Assembly: GCA_025459285.1 (NCBI GenBank)
Contig: JALOQY010000041.1
Coordinates: forward strand, 1 to 37,806
Reading direction: 5' to 3'
Length of the DNA stretch: 37,806 nucleotides
DNA from: Planctomycetota bacterium
GTDB taxonomy: Bacteria > Planctomycetota > JAJSAM01
Shown here piece after piece: positions 26,327 to 34,166 of the stretch. The notes beneath the pieces were generated by a model. That model saw only the letters and a list, made by a program, of their open reading frames with translations, was not told the DNA's origin and did not search any database. The position numbers and the translations under genes were made by a program. Numbering within the stretch: the first letter of the stretch is position 1; each line of letters begins with the position of its first letter.

Positions 26327-26677
26327 TCAGAGCAGCCGGAACTTCTCGACCTCCGCCAGCCGGATCTCGACCCCGTCGGGCCCGGGGAGAGGCAGGTTGA
26401 GCCGGTCCACCCGTCCGCCGTCGACGAACGTGCCGTTCCGGGAGAGGTCCTCGATCTCCACCGTCTCCCGCGAGATCCACGTGATCTTCACGTGCTGGCG
26501 CGACACGCGGAGGAAGGATCGCGCAGCGAGAATCGCCCGCTGCTCCTCCTCCGAGGCCTTCCTGAAGCGCTTCGACTTCCGGGTGGAGACGTCGCAGGAG
26601 CGGCTTCGCCCCACCACGATGGACTGGCCGAGCCGGTCCCCCCGGCCGCCCTTCCCGTCGCTGTTCATTTCGTTCAT
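26327..26677 (-). CDS. Small stand-alone FHA-domain protein
   Basis: 116 residues from ATG at 26677, supported by GGAG 7 nt upstream; a GTG at 26698 is less likely. FHA domains bind phosphothreonine peptides. The core motifs are present: GRS (23-25), SRQH (59-62) and NGT (81-83), the residues that contact the phosphopeptide. The spacing between GRS and SRQH is unusually large, with ~30 residues of basic then acidic helix (STRKSKRFRKASEEEQRAIL) where a short strand-loop is normal. It lies 46 bp downstream of a transmembrane Ser/Thr kinase, the expected source of its ligand, and upstream of mltA. It may link kinase output to a partner protein (inference). Confidence 0.85.
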   Translation of the reverse strand: MNEMNSDGKGGRGDRLGQSIVVGRSRSCDVSTRKSKRFRKASEEEQRAILAARSFLRVSRQHVKITWISRETVEIEDLSRNGTFVDGGRVDRLNLPLPGPDGVEIRLAEVEKFRLL

Positions 26678-26723
26678 CGGAAGCTCCGCGCATACCACTC
26701 GCGATCCACGATGCCCTCGATCC

Positions 26724-29700
26724 TCAGTTCGTCGAGATCGAGGGGGTCCAGGTGCGAAGCACGATCTCGTCGCTCTTCTCGACGTACTGCTGGATCTTCT
26801 CCGTCCGGAGGGCGCGGCCGTCCACGAAGAGCGTGGCGTCCTTCGCGCCCTTCACGAAACGGACGCGGTACCAGCGGTTCGCCTCGAACCGGAAGTACCG
26901 CTCGCGGGCCGCCTCACCGGCCAGGAGATCGGGGCGGCGGGCCAGATAGGTGGAACGGAACTCGTCCGGGACCGCAAGGTCCGGACGGCTCGCGTCGGCG
27001 GCCTGCCAGACGTGAACGCCGCGCCCGTTCTCCTGCCGGCTCTCGTCGGACAGGATCGCCACGTTGACGCCGCAGACGGAGATGACGAGCGCCACCGGGT
27101 TCGGGAAACGCACCCGGAACTCCACGGCGATCTCGTCGGACCAGACGAAGGGCGATCCGAGGCGGAGCGGATGGCGGTCGAGCCAGTCGTCGGGGATCTT
27201 CTCCGGAGGGAGGAACCGGAGGACATGCTCCTTCTGGGTGGCCGGTTCCGGCCCCTGCTCCGGCGGCTCGGGCCCGATGAACAGGGTGTTCACCTCGGAG
27301 ATGGCCACCCGGCCGGGAGAAAGGGTGAACCGCGCGATCTCCGCCGGGTCCTCCCAGTCGAAGTAGAGGACGGCCCGGTAGCCGCTGTTCACGGAGACTC
27401 CGGCCAGATGGTCGCTCCTCGCGCCGAAGTAGTCCCGGAGCCGGCCCGCCGGCAGCTTGGCGCGCACCTCGTCCCGGTCGCGCCGGATGCTCTCCTCCCT
27501 CTGCTTCACGAAGTCGGTGCGGGAGAGCCTCGGGTCGGTGAGCAGGAGATTCAGCAGGTCGAAGGCCTCCTGCCAGCGGCGGGCCTCCATGTGCTTCAGG
27601 GCCTGGTCGTACTTCACCCGGGCGGAATCCTCTTCGATCCGGAGCCGGTCATCCGCCGTGGTCCGCTGCTCGCGGAGCAGCGCCGCCGCGTCCTCGGCGA
27701 GGGGAGCCAGCGACGGGTTTCCCTTCCCGGCGAGGATCTCGTTCTCGATGTCCGGGAGGGCGTTGCGCAGGGCCCGGTCATCCTGCTGTGCCCGCAGTTC
27801 CCCGAGTCGGAACAGCGCGAAGAGCATCCGGACGCCGGGCTCGGTGAGGGGCAGTCCGCACTCCCGGCGCAGGTCGTCCACGGAGACGCGCTCCACGGAC
27901 AGGACCTCCGGGCGTCCGCCGGACTCCCGGCGGAAGGTGATGTCCCGCCCGGAGACCGTCACTTCGTACATCGGCCAGTAGCGCACCCGGCCGAACAGCA
28001 GCCCCTCGGAGAGCACGGCCCGGCCGTCGATGCTCCGGAGGAACGCCTCCTCCACGGCCTGGGCCATGGCGAGGACGGTGTCGGCGGCACGGACCTGGGG
28101 GAGGAAGTCGTTGGGCACGAACAGGCCCATCAGGTTGCGGAGCCTGGCCAGTTCGGCCTCCGCCGCGGACCACCGCCGGGCGCCGACCTGGTCGAGGAAC
28201 ATCGGCAGGAACGTCTGCCAGGACTCACCAAGGGTTTTCCGGGCCCCCTCGAGGAGAACCGTGATCTTCTCCTGTTCGGACCGCAGGTCGGGCGCGACCC
28301 CGGGCAGGGATCGCGCCGAGAGGTCCGCGAGCAGGGCGATCGCCTCCTGGTACCGGGCTCCGTCCACCAGCGCCCGGGAGTCCACCAGGGCCTTCGCCGC
28401 CTCGCCGGCGTTCAGCTTCAGCGCCTCCGCGGCGAGCAGATCCCAGGTGCTCCGCAACCGGTCCGCCCAGACGACCGGAAGCTCGGACAGGGTCGCCGAT
28501 ACGCCGCGGTCCTCGAGCCACGACTTCCGCGCGGCTTCCAGCACCTCCGCGAATCGCCGGTAGTCCCGTGGCGAAGGATGATCGAGGAGGCCGCGGGGAC
28601 CGGACAGGTGGCGCTCCGTTCCCTCGATCGCGCGATCCAGGTCGCCGAGCACGGTCGAGGCGCGAGCCAGGGCCGGGCGGTCCTCCTCGGGGAGGTAGGC
28701 CCGGAGCTCGAAGTCCGCGATCCGCCTGCGCAGGGCGTCGCGCGCCTCGCCCGGGGGCAGCGCCTCGTACGCCACGAGCGATTCGCCGATCGCCCGGGCC
28801 ACCTCCTGATCGCGGCGATCGAGGAGCATCCTGACGGAAGCCTCGGCCTCCCCGCGCGCGAGGTCTCCGTCCCCTTCCGGCAGGCCCGCCCCGAACTCCC
28901 GCAGAGCACGGAGGGCGGCCGCCCACTCCTCCTTCTCCGCGAGATCCCGAGCCTCGATCTCCTGCTCGCGCGCGGCTTCGAGGTGGACGCTCTGCCGGCG
29001 GAGGTGGCGCAGGTGCCGTTTCGCCTCGCCCCCCGCCTCGGTGTCCTCGTACTCCTCGACGAGCTTCTCGTGGCGCCGGATCAGCGCCGCGATGTTCGAG
29101 GCGGTCACCGTCTCGCGGCCGAGGGCGGCCCACTCCTCGCGGGCCGAAGCTTCCACCTGGCCGCGGCGCGCCTGCTCCAGCTGCCAGTTGAGGACGAGGG
29201 ACGCCGCCCCGCCGAGGAGCAGGACGGCGACCGTGGCGGTGATCGCGCGACGCAGGCGCCGGCGGAGGTGGAACGCCTCGAAGTCCCCCTGCCACCCCGC
29301 CGGCACGATGGACTTCCCCTTCTCGATCCGCTCCAGGTCGGCGAGCAGCTCCCGGGGCCCCTGGTACCGGTGGCGGGACCGGCGCGCCATCATCTTCTCG
29401 ATGAGGAAGCAGGTGTTCGGCGAGAGGTTGCGCCGCAGCGTCCGCGGCGGGGCGTAGGGCTCGTAGAGAACCTGCTGGATCAGGTGCGCGAGGGTCTCGC
29501 CTTCGTAGGGCGGGCGGCCCGTGACCATGTGGTACAGGGTGGCGCCGAGCGAGTAGATGTCGGTCCGGATGTCCACACCCGAGGGACCGCGGGCCTGTTC
29601 GGGGGAGATGTACTGCGGCGTCCCCACCGTGACCCCGCTCTGGGTGAGCTGCTGGTCCTCGATCGGCCCCTTCGCCAGTCCGTAGTCGGCGAGCCTCGTC

Positions 29701-30341
29701 GAGCCGTCGCGGCCGATCAGGATGTTCCCCGGCTTGACGTCCCGGTGCACGATGCCCTCGCCGTGGGCATGATCGAGGGCGAGCGCCACCTCCCTCACGA
29801 TCCGGAGGGCGTCCTTCTCCTTGAAGGGTCCCTTCTTTTCCACCGCCTCCTTGACGCTCTCCCCCTCCACGTACTCCATCGCGAAGTAGTAGAAGCCGTT
29901 GCTCAGTCCGAAGTCGAGCCCGCGGACGATGTTCGGGTGCTCGAGCCTCCCGACGAGCTGCGCCTCACGCTTGAGCCGCGCCACCTGCTGGTCGTCCCGG
30001 GTCAGGGACGGTTTCAGGACCTTGAGCGCGACGAAGCGGTCCATGGAGACCTGCACCGCCTTGTAGACCGAACCCATCCCGCCGCGGCCGAGGCGCTCCA
30101 CGAGTCGATACCCCTCGATCCACTGTCGTCCCGTCGCGCCCACCCGGGCCCGGATCAGCGCCGCGTCCCCCTCGGAGATCATCCCCCTCTTGACGAGCAG
30201 GTCGGCGAGGTGCTCGTCGAGCCCCATCTCCGCGAGCCGGGCCTTCAGGGCGTGGACCTCGTCGACATGCTCGGGAGTGACGAGTTCCCGCTTGAGGGCC
30301 AGTTCGACGAAGAGGAGTTCCTCGTTCTCCGCCACGGTCAC
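26724..30341 (-). CDS. Transmembrane Ser/Thr protein kinase with long extracytoplasmic region
   Basis: 1205 residues. The start is GTG at 30341, overlapping the HEAT gene stop as GTGA with AAGGAGG upstream; a second GTG at 30335 is also possible. Residues 1-70 are a helical extension (ELVTPEHVDEVHALKA, DLLVKRGMISEGDA). Kinase domain 78-340: glycine-rich GRGGMGSVYKA, K107, E126, HRDVKPGN with D201, and SPE at 246-248. DYG at 219-221 replaces the common DFG. One TM segment lies at ~366-386. Residues ~390-950 are mostly charged helix, and ~955-1200 look like a jelly-roll lectin/LamG-type domain (VLYFDWEDPAEIARFTL, YFRFEANRWYRVRF, ATLFVDGRAL). This places a potential ligand-binding module outside the membrane and the kinase inside. 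It sits in an operon with FHA and MltA genes. Confidence 0.92.
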   Translation of the reverse strand: MTVAENEELLFVELALKRELVTPEHVDEVHALKARLAEMGLDEHLADLLVKRGMISEGDAALIRARVGATGRQWIEGYRLVERLGRGGMGSVYKAVQVSMDRFVALKVLKPSLTRDDQQVARLKREAQLVGRLEHPNIVRGLDFGLSNGFYYFAMEYVEGESVKEAVEKKGPFKEKDALRIVREVALALDHAHGEGIVHRDVKPGNILIGRDGSTRLADYGLAKGPIEDQQLTQSGVTVGTPQYISPEQARGPSGVDIRTDIYSLGATLYHMVTGRPPYEGETLAHLIQQVLYEPYAPPRTLRRNLSPNTCFLIEKMMARRSRHRYQGPRELLADLERIEKGKSIVPAGWQGDFEAFHLRRRLRRAITATVAVLLLGGAASLVLNWQLEQARRGQVEASAREEWAALGRETVTASNIAALIRRHEKLVEEYEDTEAGGEAKRHLRHLRRQSVHLEAAREQEIEARDLAEKEEWAAALRALREFGAGLPEGDGDLARGEAEASVRMLLDRRDQEVARAIGESLVAYEALPPGEARDALRRRIADFELRAYLPEEDRPALARASTVLGDLDRAIEGTERHLSGPRGLLDHPSPRDYRRFAEVLEAARKSWLEDRGVSATLSELPVVWADRLRSTWDLLAAEALKLNAGEAAKALVDSRALVDGARYQEAIALLADLSARSLPGVAPDLRSEQEKITVLLEGARKTLGESWQTFLPMFLDQVGARRWSAAEAELARLRNLMGLFVPNDFLPQVRAADTVLAMAQAVEEAFLRSIDGRAVLSEGLLFGRVRYWPMYEVTVSGRDITFRRESGGRPEVLSVERVSVDDLRRECGLPLTEPGVRMLFALFRLGELRAQQDDRALRNALPDIENEILAGKGNPSLAPLAEDAAALLREQRTTADDRLRIEEDSARVKYDQALKHMEARRWQEAFDLLNLLLTDPRLSRTDFVKQREESIRRDRDEVRAKLPAGRLRDYFGARSDHLAGVSVNSGYRAVLYFDWEDPAEIARFTLSPGRVAISEVNTLFIGPEPPEQGPEPATQKEHVLRFLPPEKIPDDWLDRHPLRLGSPFVWSDEIAVEFRVRFPNPVALVISVCGVNVAILSDESRQENGRGVHVWQAADASRPDLAVPDEFRSTYLARRPDLLAGEAARERYFRFEANRWYRVRFVKGAKDATLFVDGRALRTEKIQQYVEKSDEIVLRTWTPSISTN

Positions 30342-31864
30342 CGGCCTCCTTCCGGCCGCGGCAGGGGGGTCGCCACCACTCTCGGCTCGGGGATGTCCCT
30401 CGGCAGGAAGTACGGGTAGCGGGCCAGGTAATCCTGCAGGTCCCGGAGGTCCGCCCCCTCGTCGCTCACCCGGAACCGCTCGTCCCGGAGCGGGCCGGCC
30501 TTGATCTGGGTGAGACTCGACAGGTCGAGCACCCGCTCCACGGCGCCGTTCACGAGGTCGAGCACACGCTCCTCGACATCCTTCGGCAGGTCCTCCGCGG
30601 TGTCCTCGTTCCCCAGCCAGACGAAGTCCCCGGGCGCCTCGCCCTTCAGGAGGATCTCCCGGGCCCGCTCCATGTCGAACCGGACGTTCGCGTCGAGGGT
30701 CCCTCCCTTGCCCTGGAGCATCGAGGTGAGACGGCCGATCGCCTTCTCCTTCAGTTCGGGGACCGTGAGTCTCGAGAGGGCGACCGCGGCCGCCACGCGC
30801 ACCTGATCGCTCTTGTCGGTGAGGCGGTCGGCGATCCGGGTCATCACCTCCTCGCTCTCGAAGTTCGAGAGCGCGAGCGTGAAGACGGCCTTCAGTCGCG
30901 GATCCTCCGGACTCGCCCGGAGGAGGGCCTGGACGACCGCCGGGTCCCGGCGGTCCTTCAGGATCATGGCCGCCATCTCGATCTCGACCTTCGCGGCATT
31001 GGGATTCGCGACGACGCCGAGCAGGAGCTTCGTCACGTCCTCGTCCGGGAAGCGGCCCAGCGCGAGGAGGGCGATGCGGCGGACCTCGTGGTCCTCGCGG
31101 CCGTTCTGGGCGGCCCTCATGTAAAGGTCCTTCAGGTCCCGGTGGCCGAGCAGGGCGAGGGCGAGCATGCCGGCGCGGCGGAGGGCGGTCTCGGAGGAGC
31201 CGAGGGCGTACTCGATCTCCCGGCAGGGCCGCATCCGCCCGTCCGGGCCGAGCACGAGGGCCTGGTCGCGGAGGAAGCCGAGGCAGAACGCGGCGGTCTC
31301 CCGGACCAGGGAGTCTTCCCGGGGATTGACGAGGAGCGCGATCGCCTCGAATGCCCGCGGGTCGCCGACCTTCGTGAGGGCGAGCACGGCGGCCCGGCGG
31401 CGGTGGCTCCGCTTGGGATCCGAAAGCAGCGCGGTCAGGCGGTCCGCCGCCACGGGATCCTGGTACTTCCCCGCCATCAGCGCGGCGAAGGACGTGGCGA
31501 ACAGGTACGGGTCGTTCTCCGCCGTCCGCAACAGATCGGGCAACGCCCGCCGGTCGAGGAGCGTGCCGAGCACGAGAACGGCGTTACGGCGCTGGGAGGA
31601 GTCCCCCGTCCGGAGGATCGCCCGAAGCGGTTCCACCGCCCAGTGGCCGACATCCGTGAGCAGGGTCCTCCCCCGCTCATGGTCCGAGGCCGAGGCCCGC
31701 TCGATGAGCGCGATTCCCTCGGCGATCCGCTTCGCCGTCTCGCGGTCGGGCTCGCGGAAGAACACCGGCCCCGGGTCCGCGGCGGGGGCGGCGGACAGCG
31801 GGTCGGTCGCGACGAGGGCCGCGCCGATGAGGATCAGTAGTTGGCCCGGACGTAGTCGCGCCAC
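30338..31864 (-). CDS. Exported HEAT-repeat protein
   Basis: Up to 508 residues from GTG at 31864, which overlaps the upstream gene by 31 bp and gives a signal peptide (QLLILIGAALVATDPLSAAPA). No strong ribosome-binding site fits and the exact start is uncertain; translational coupling is likely. Residues ~60-360 are HEAT-type helical repeats (RRNAVLVLGTLLDRRALPDLL, RRRAAVLALTKVGDPRAF, VRRIALLALGRFPDEDV). The C-terminal ~120 residues are less repetitive and end with PYFLPRDIPEPRV. It is a scaffold-type protein with no catalytic motif. Its stop overlaps the kinase start (GTGA), so the two are probably made together and may work together at the envelope. Confidence 0.85.
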   Translation of the reverse strand: MARLRPGQLLILIGAALVATDPLSAAPAADPGPVFFREPDRETAKRIAEGIALIERASASDHERGRTLLTDVGHWAVEPLRAILRTGDSSQRRNAVLVLGTLLDRRALPDLLRTAENDPYLFATSFAALMAGKYQDPVAADRLTALLSDPKRSHRRRAAVLALTKVGDPRAFEAIALLVNPREDSLVRETAAFCLGFLRDQALVLGPDGRMRPCREIEYALGSSETALRRAGMLALALLGHRDLKDLYMRAAQNGREDHEVRRIALLALGRFPDEDVTKLLLGVVANPNAAKVEIEMAAMILKDRRDPAVVQALLRASPEDPRLKAVFTLALSNFESEEVMTRIADRLTDKSDQVRVAAAVALSRLTVPELKEKAIGRLTSMLQGKGGTLDANVRFDMERAREILLKGEAPGDFVWLGNEDTAEDLPKDVEERVLDLVNGAVERVLDLSSLTQIKAGPLRDERFRVSDEGADLRDLQDYLARYPYFLPRDIPEPRVVATPLPRPEGGR

Positions 31865-33375
31865 TGTTTGTCCAATTGCTCCGGGGAGATCCCGAAAGCC
31901 CCTTCCGTCGCCTCGACGATCGACTTCTGTGCCTTCAGTTCCTGGACGAGCCGGACGAACTTGTCACGGTTCTGCGCGATGAGCCACTCGCACAGGGACC
32001 AGCACTTCGCGAGGTCCCGGAAGTCCAGTTCGTTGAGCCCTTTCTTCGACAACTCGATGAGCGAAGGGTCGGTGAGTCCCGTCACCATGGACTTCACGAC
32101 CTCCTTCCACCGGGAGAGCCCCGCCCACTTCTGGGCCGGGTCGCCGCCCTGCACGCCGTACCCCTGGTCCGTGATGCAGTAGGTGTCGCACTGGCCGAGA
32201 AGCGCGATCTCCTGCCAGGTCCCGAGCCCCTCGATGAGCCACCACGGCCACCAGTTCCCCGTGTAGAAGACCCGCTGGAGCAGCACGTGGCTCAGCTTGT
32301 GGACGATGGAGGCCCGCACCTGCTGGAAGGTGTTCGGGAACTGGTAGCCGGCCACGTAGCAGCCGGGATAGACGAAGTAGAAGCCCTTCTGCTGCTTCAT
32401 CAGGTTCGCGCGCGAGGCGGGCATGTCCTGGGGATACCGCTCCATCATCCAGTCCACGAACCTCACGTAGTCGAGGGCCTTCTTCGTGTAGAGGACGAGG
32501 CAGCGGGGATTCCCCTCGTCTTCCTCGCGCCCTTCCACCAGGTTGTCCCGTGGATCCACGGCGAAGACGCTTCCGAACTGCCGGTAGGTCGCCTCCGCGG
32601 CGTCCGCGAGGATCTTCAGTTCGGCGTCGTCGTAGGTCCCCACGACCGCGAAGTGCGGCGTCAGGGACACCTTCACCTCGATCCTGAGGACATCGGTGAA
32701 CCGGTCGGTCAACTCTCGGGCGTCCAGTTCGTCCTTCCGGATCCAGCCCCCCTTGTAGGGGACGAAGCCGTCGGCGCGCTTCACTTCGTCGGCGGTCATC
32801 CACCGGCCGTCCCGGAACACCAGGCCCTTCTCCAGGTTGGCCTTCTCCTCCGGGGTGACCCAGCGGCCCTCGTGCTCGACGAGGCCCTTCTCGCGCATCC
32901 CGGCGGCCTCGGCTTCCGCGACGCGGCGGTCGCGCTCGGCGGGCGTCATCCAGCGACCATCGTGTTCTACGTTGCCCACGGCCTGGTTGGCCCCGGGATG
33001 CTGGTCGTCGATCGCGAGGACCTTCCGGTAGAGATCCGCCTCCTGCTTCCGCAGGCCGTGCTTCCGGCAGTAGAGCGCGAGTTCGAAGTGGCCCTCGGCG
33101 TCATCCGGGTCGAGGGCCTTCAGCTTCTCCTCGACTTCCTGGGTCGGGGTGGCCTTCTTCTCGATGCGGTCGACCTTCGACTTGTCGACGGCGATCTCCC
33201 CGGCCGCGGTCCGCACCTTGAGCTGGGTCCCGGTGTCCGCGACGACGACCCCCTCGAGCTTCCCCCCGCCCTTGAGCCAGATGATGTCCGCCCTCGCCGC
33301 GGCGGCGGTCAGGACGACCGCAAAAACCGCGGCCAGGATCAGGACGGCGAGGCTCCCTGCCTTCTGCTCCGGCAT
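31834..33375 (-). CDS. Exported gluzincin-like protein with HKxxH in place of HExxH
   Basis: 513 residues from ATG at 33375, where a signal sequence begins (LAVLILAAVFAVVLTAAAARA). The longer open frame upstream is antisense to the amidase gene. Residues ~30-75 are a small beta domain (DIIWLKGGGKLEGVV), then a TPR-like segment to ~130. About three and a half repeats of an HDGRWMTPAE unit (GRW at 140, 170 and 190, GGW at 209) follow. The C-terminal half resembles peptidase-MA-like metalloproteases: SIVHKLSHVLLQ then LIEGLGTWQE, giving H359, H363 and E382 as metal ligands. The catalytic Glu is replaced by K360 (codon AAG). It is therefore probably a non-proteolytic relative. It is the first gene of the operon leading to the kinase. 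Confidence 0.85.
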   Translation of the reverse strand: MPEQKAGSLAVLILAAVFAVVLTAAAARADIIWLKGGGKLEGVVVADTGTQLKVRTAAGEIAVDKSKVDRIEKKATPTQEVEEKLKALDPDDAEGHFELALYCRKHGLRKQEADLYRKVLAIDDQHPGANQAVGNVEHDGRWMTPAERDRRVAEAEAAGMREKGLVEHEGRWVTPEEKANLEKGLVFRDGRWMTADEVKRADGFVPYKGGWIRKDELDARELTDRFTDVLRIEVKVSLTPHFAVVGTYDDAELKILADAAEATYRQFGSVFAVDPRDNLVEGREEDEGNPRCLVLYTKKALDYVRFVDWMMERYPQDMPASRANLMKQQKGFYFVYPGCYVAGYQFPNTFQQVRASIVHKLSHVLLQRVFYTGNWWPWWLIEGLGTWQEIALLGQCDTYCITDQGYGVQGGDPAQKWAGLSRWKEVVKSMVTGLTDPSLIELSKKGLNELDFRDLAKCWSLCEWLIAQNRDKFVRLVQELKAQKSIVEATEGAFGISPEQLDKQWRDYVRANY

Positions 33376-33408
33376 ACCCGGCACCCCCGACTGGTCTGTA
33401 CACCGGGG

Positions 33409-33414
33409 ATTATA
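33409..33414 (-). promoter_or_regulatory. Consensus -10 box upstream of the gluzincin-like gene
   Basis: TATAAT on the minus strand (33414-33409) lies 33 nt before ATG 33375, giving a ~27-nt leader. No -35 match is present at 16 or 17 bp. It could drive the whole gluzincin-HEAT-kinase-FHA-mltA unit. Confidence 0.4.
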
Positions 33415-33533
33415 CCCCGCGGACCGCAGAGTCGGGCGCTCCACTGCACCCGGCCCGGCGGGCTGTCGGCCTCGGTGCGCGAAGGTGTCGCGACCCGACG
33501 ACACAGAACCGGGCCGTCCTCCGGACCGCGTGG

Positions 33534-33539
33534 TACTAT
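33534..33539 (+). promoter_or_regulatory. Possible -10 box for the amidase gene
   Basis: TACTAT lies 37 nt before ATG 33577, with GGAGG 8 nt before the start codon. A -35 is not recognisable, so the assignment rests on position and the TAnnnT-like pattern only. Confidence 0.3.
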
Positions 33540-33576
33540 GCTTTTGCGACGCACTCTCTTTACAGGAGGGCTGAAC

Positions 33577-34155
33577 ATGGTTGGCGGCAACGGCGATGGC
33601 TTCCCGGGTTCGAGGTGGATCCCCGCGCATTCCGACCGGTTCACCGCCGGCACCTCCCGCACCATCGAGGAGATCGTCCTCCACATCACCGAGGGCGGCA
33701 CGGACAAGGCCGAGATCACCGCGCAGAACGCGTTCGGCGGGCCGAAGTACCTGCAGGGCGGCCACTGGAAGAACCAGGCGGCGCACTACGTCGTGGGGCG
33801 GGACGGAACCGTGGTCCAGTGCGTGCGCCACAAGGACATCGCCCACCACGCCGGTCCCGCGAACGGCTGGACGATCGGCATCGAGCACAACACGCGCACG
33901 GGCAAGGACTCGAAACTGACGGCCGCGCAATACCTGAAGTCGGCGGAGCTCGTGGTCTGGCTCTGCCGGAAGTTCGGCCTCCCGCCCACGAGGAACAACA
34001 TCAGCGGCCATTCGGAGGCCGATCCGGGCAGCTCCCACTCGAGCTGCCCCGGACGGGTGCTGAAGTGGCCGACGTACATGGCCGCCATCGACCATGTCCT
34101 CGCGGTCGCGCAGGGGCGCGCGCCGATGCGCCTGTGGGATGACGAGTCGGTCTGA
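33577..34155 (+). CDS. N-acetylmuramoyl-L-alanine amidase (Amidase_2/PGRP type)
   Basis: 192 residues from ATG at 33577, supported by ACAGGAGGG upstream. Amidase_2 enzymes use zinc to cut the bond between N-acetylmuramic acid and L-alanine in peptidoglycan. The visible zinc ligands are H36 (EIVLHITEG), H145 (SGHSEADPG) and C157 (SSCPGR), in the usual order. HYVVGRDGTVVQCV and the HHAGPANGWTIGIEH segment are also diagnostic. No signal peptide is visible, so export by another route, lysis-linked release or intracellular recycling must be considered. It stands alone between two minus-strand genes. The absence of a cell-wall-binding domain and the small size recall phage or recycling amidases, but no phage genes are nearby. 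Confidence 0.93.
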   Translation: MVGGNGDGFPGSRWIPAHSDRFTAGTSRTIEEIVLHITEGGTDKAEITAQNAFGGPKYLQGGHWKNQAAHYVVGRDGTVVQCVRHKDIAHHAGPANGWTIGIEHNTRTGKDSKLTAAQYLKSAELVVWLCRKFGLPPTRNNISGHSEADPGSSHSSCPGRVLKWPTYMAAIDHVLAVAQGRAPMRLWDDESV

Positions 34156-34166
34156 CCGCGACCCGC

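Noticed and set aside
26205-30419. 1404-codon plus-strand open frame opposite the transmembrane kinase
   Set aside because: Composition is His/Arg/Gly/Pro-rich without motifs. The minus strand encodes a complete kinase, so this is an antisense artefact of third-position GC.
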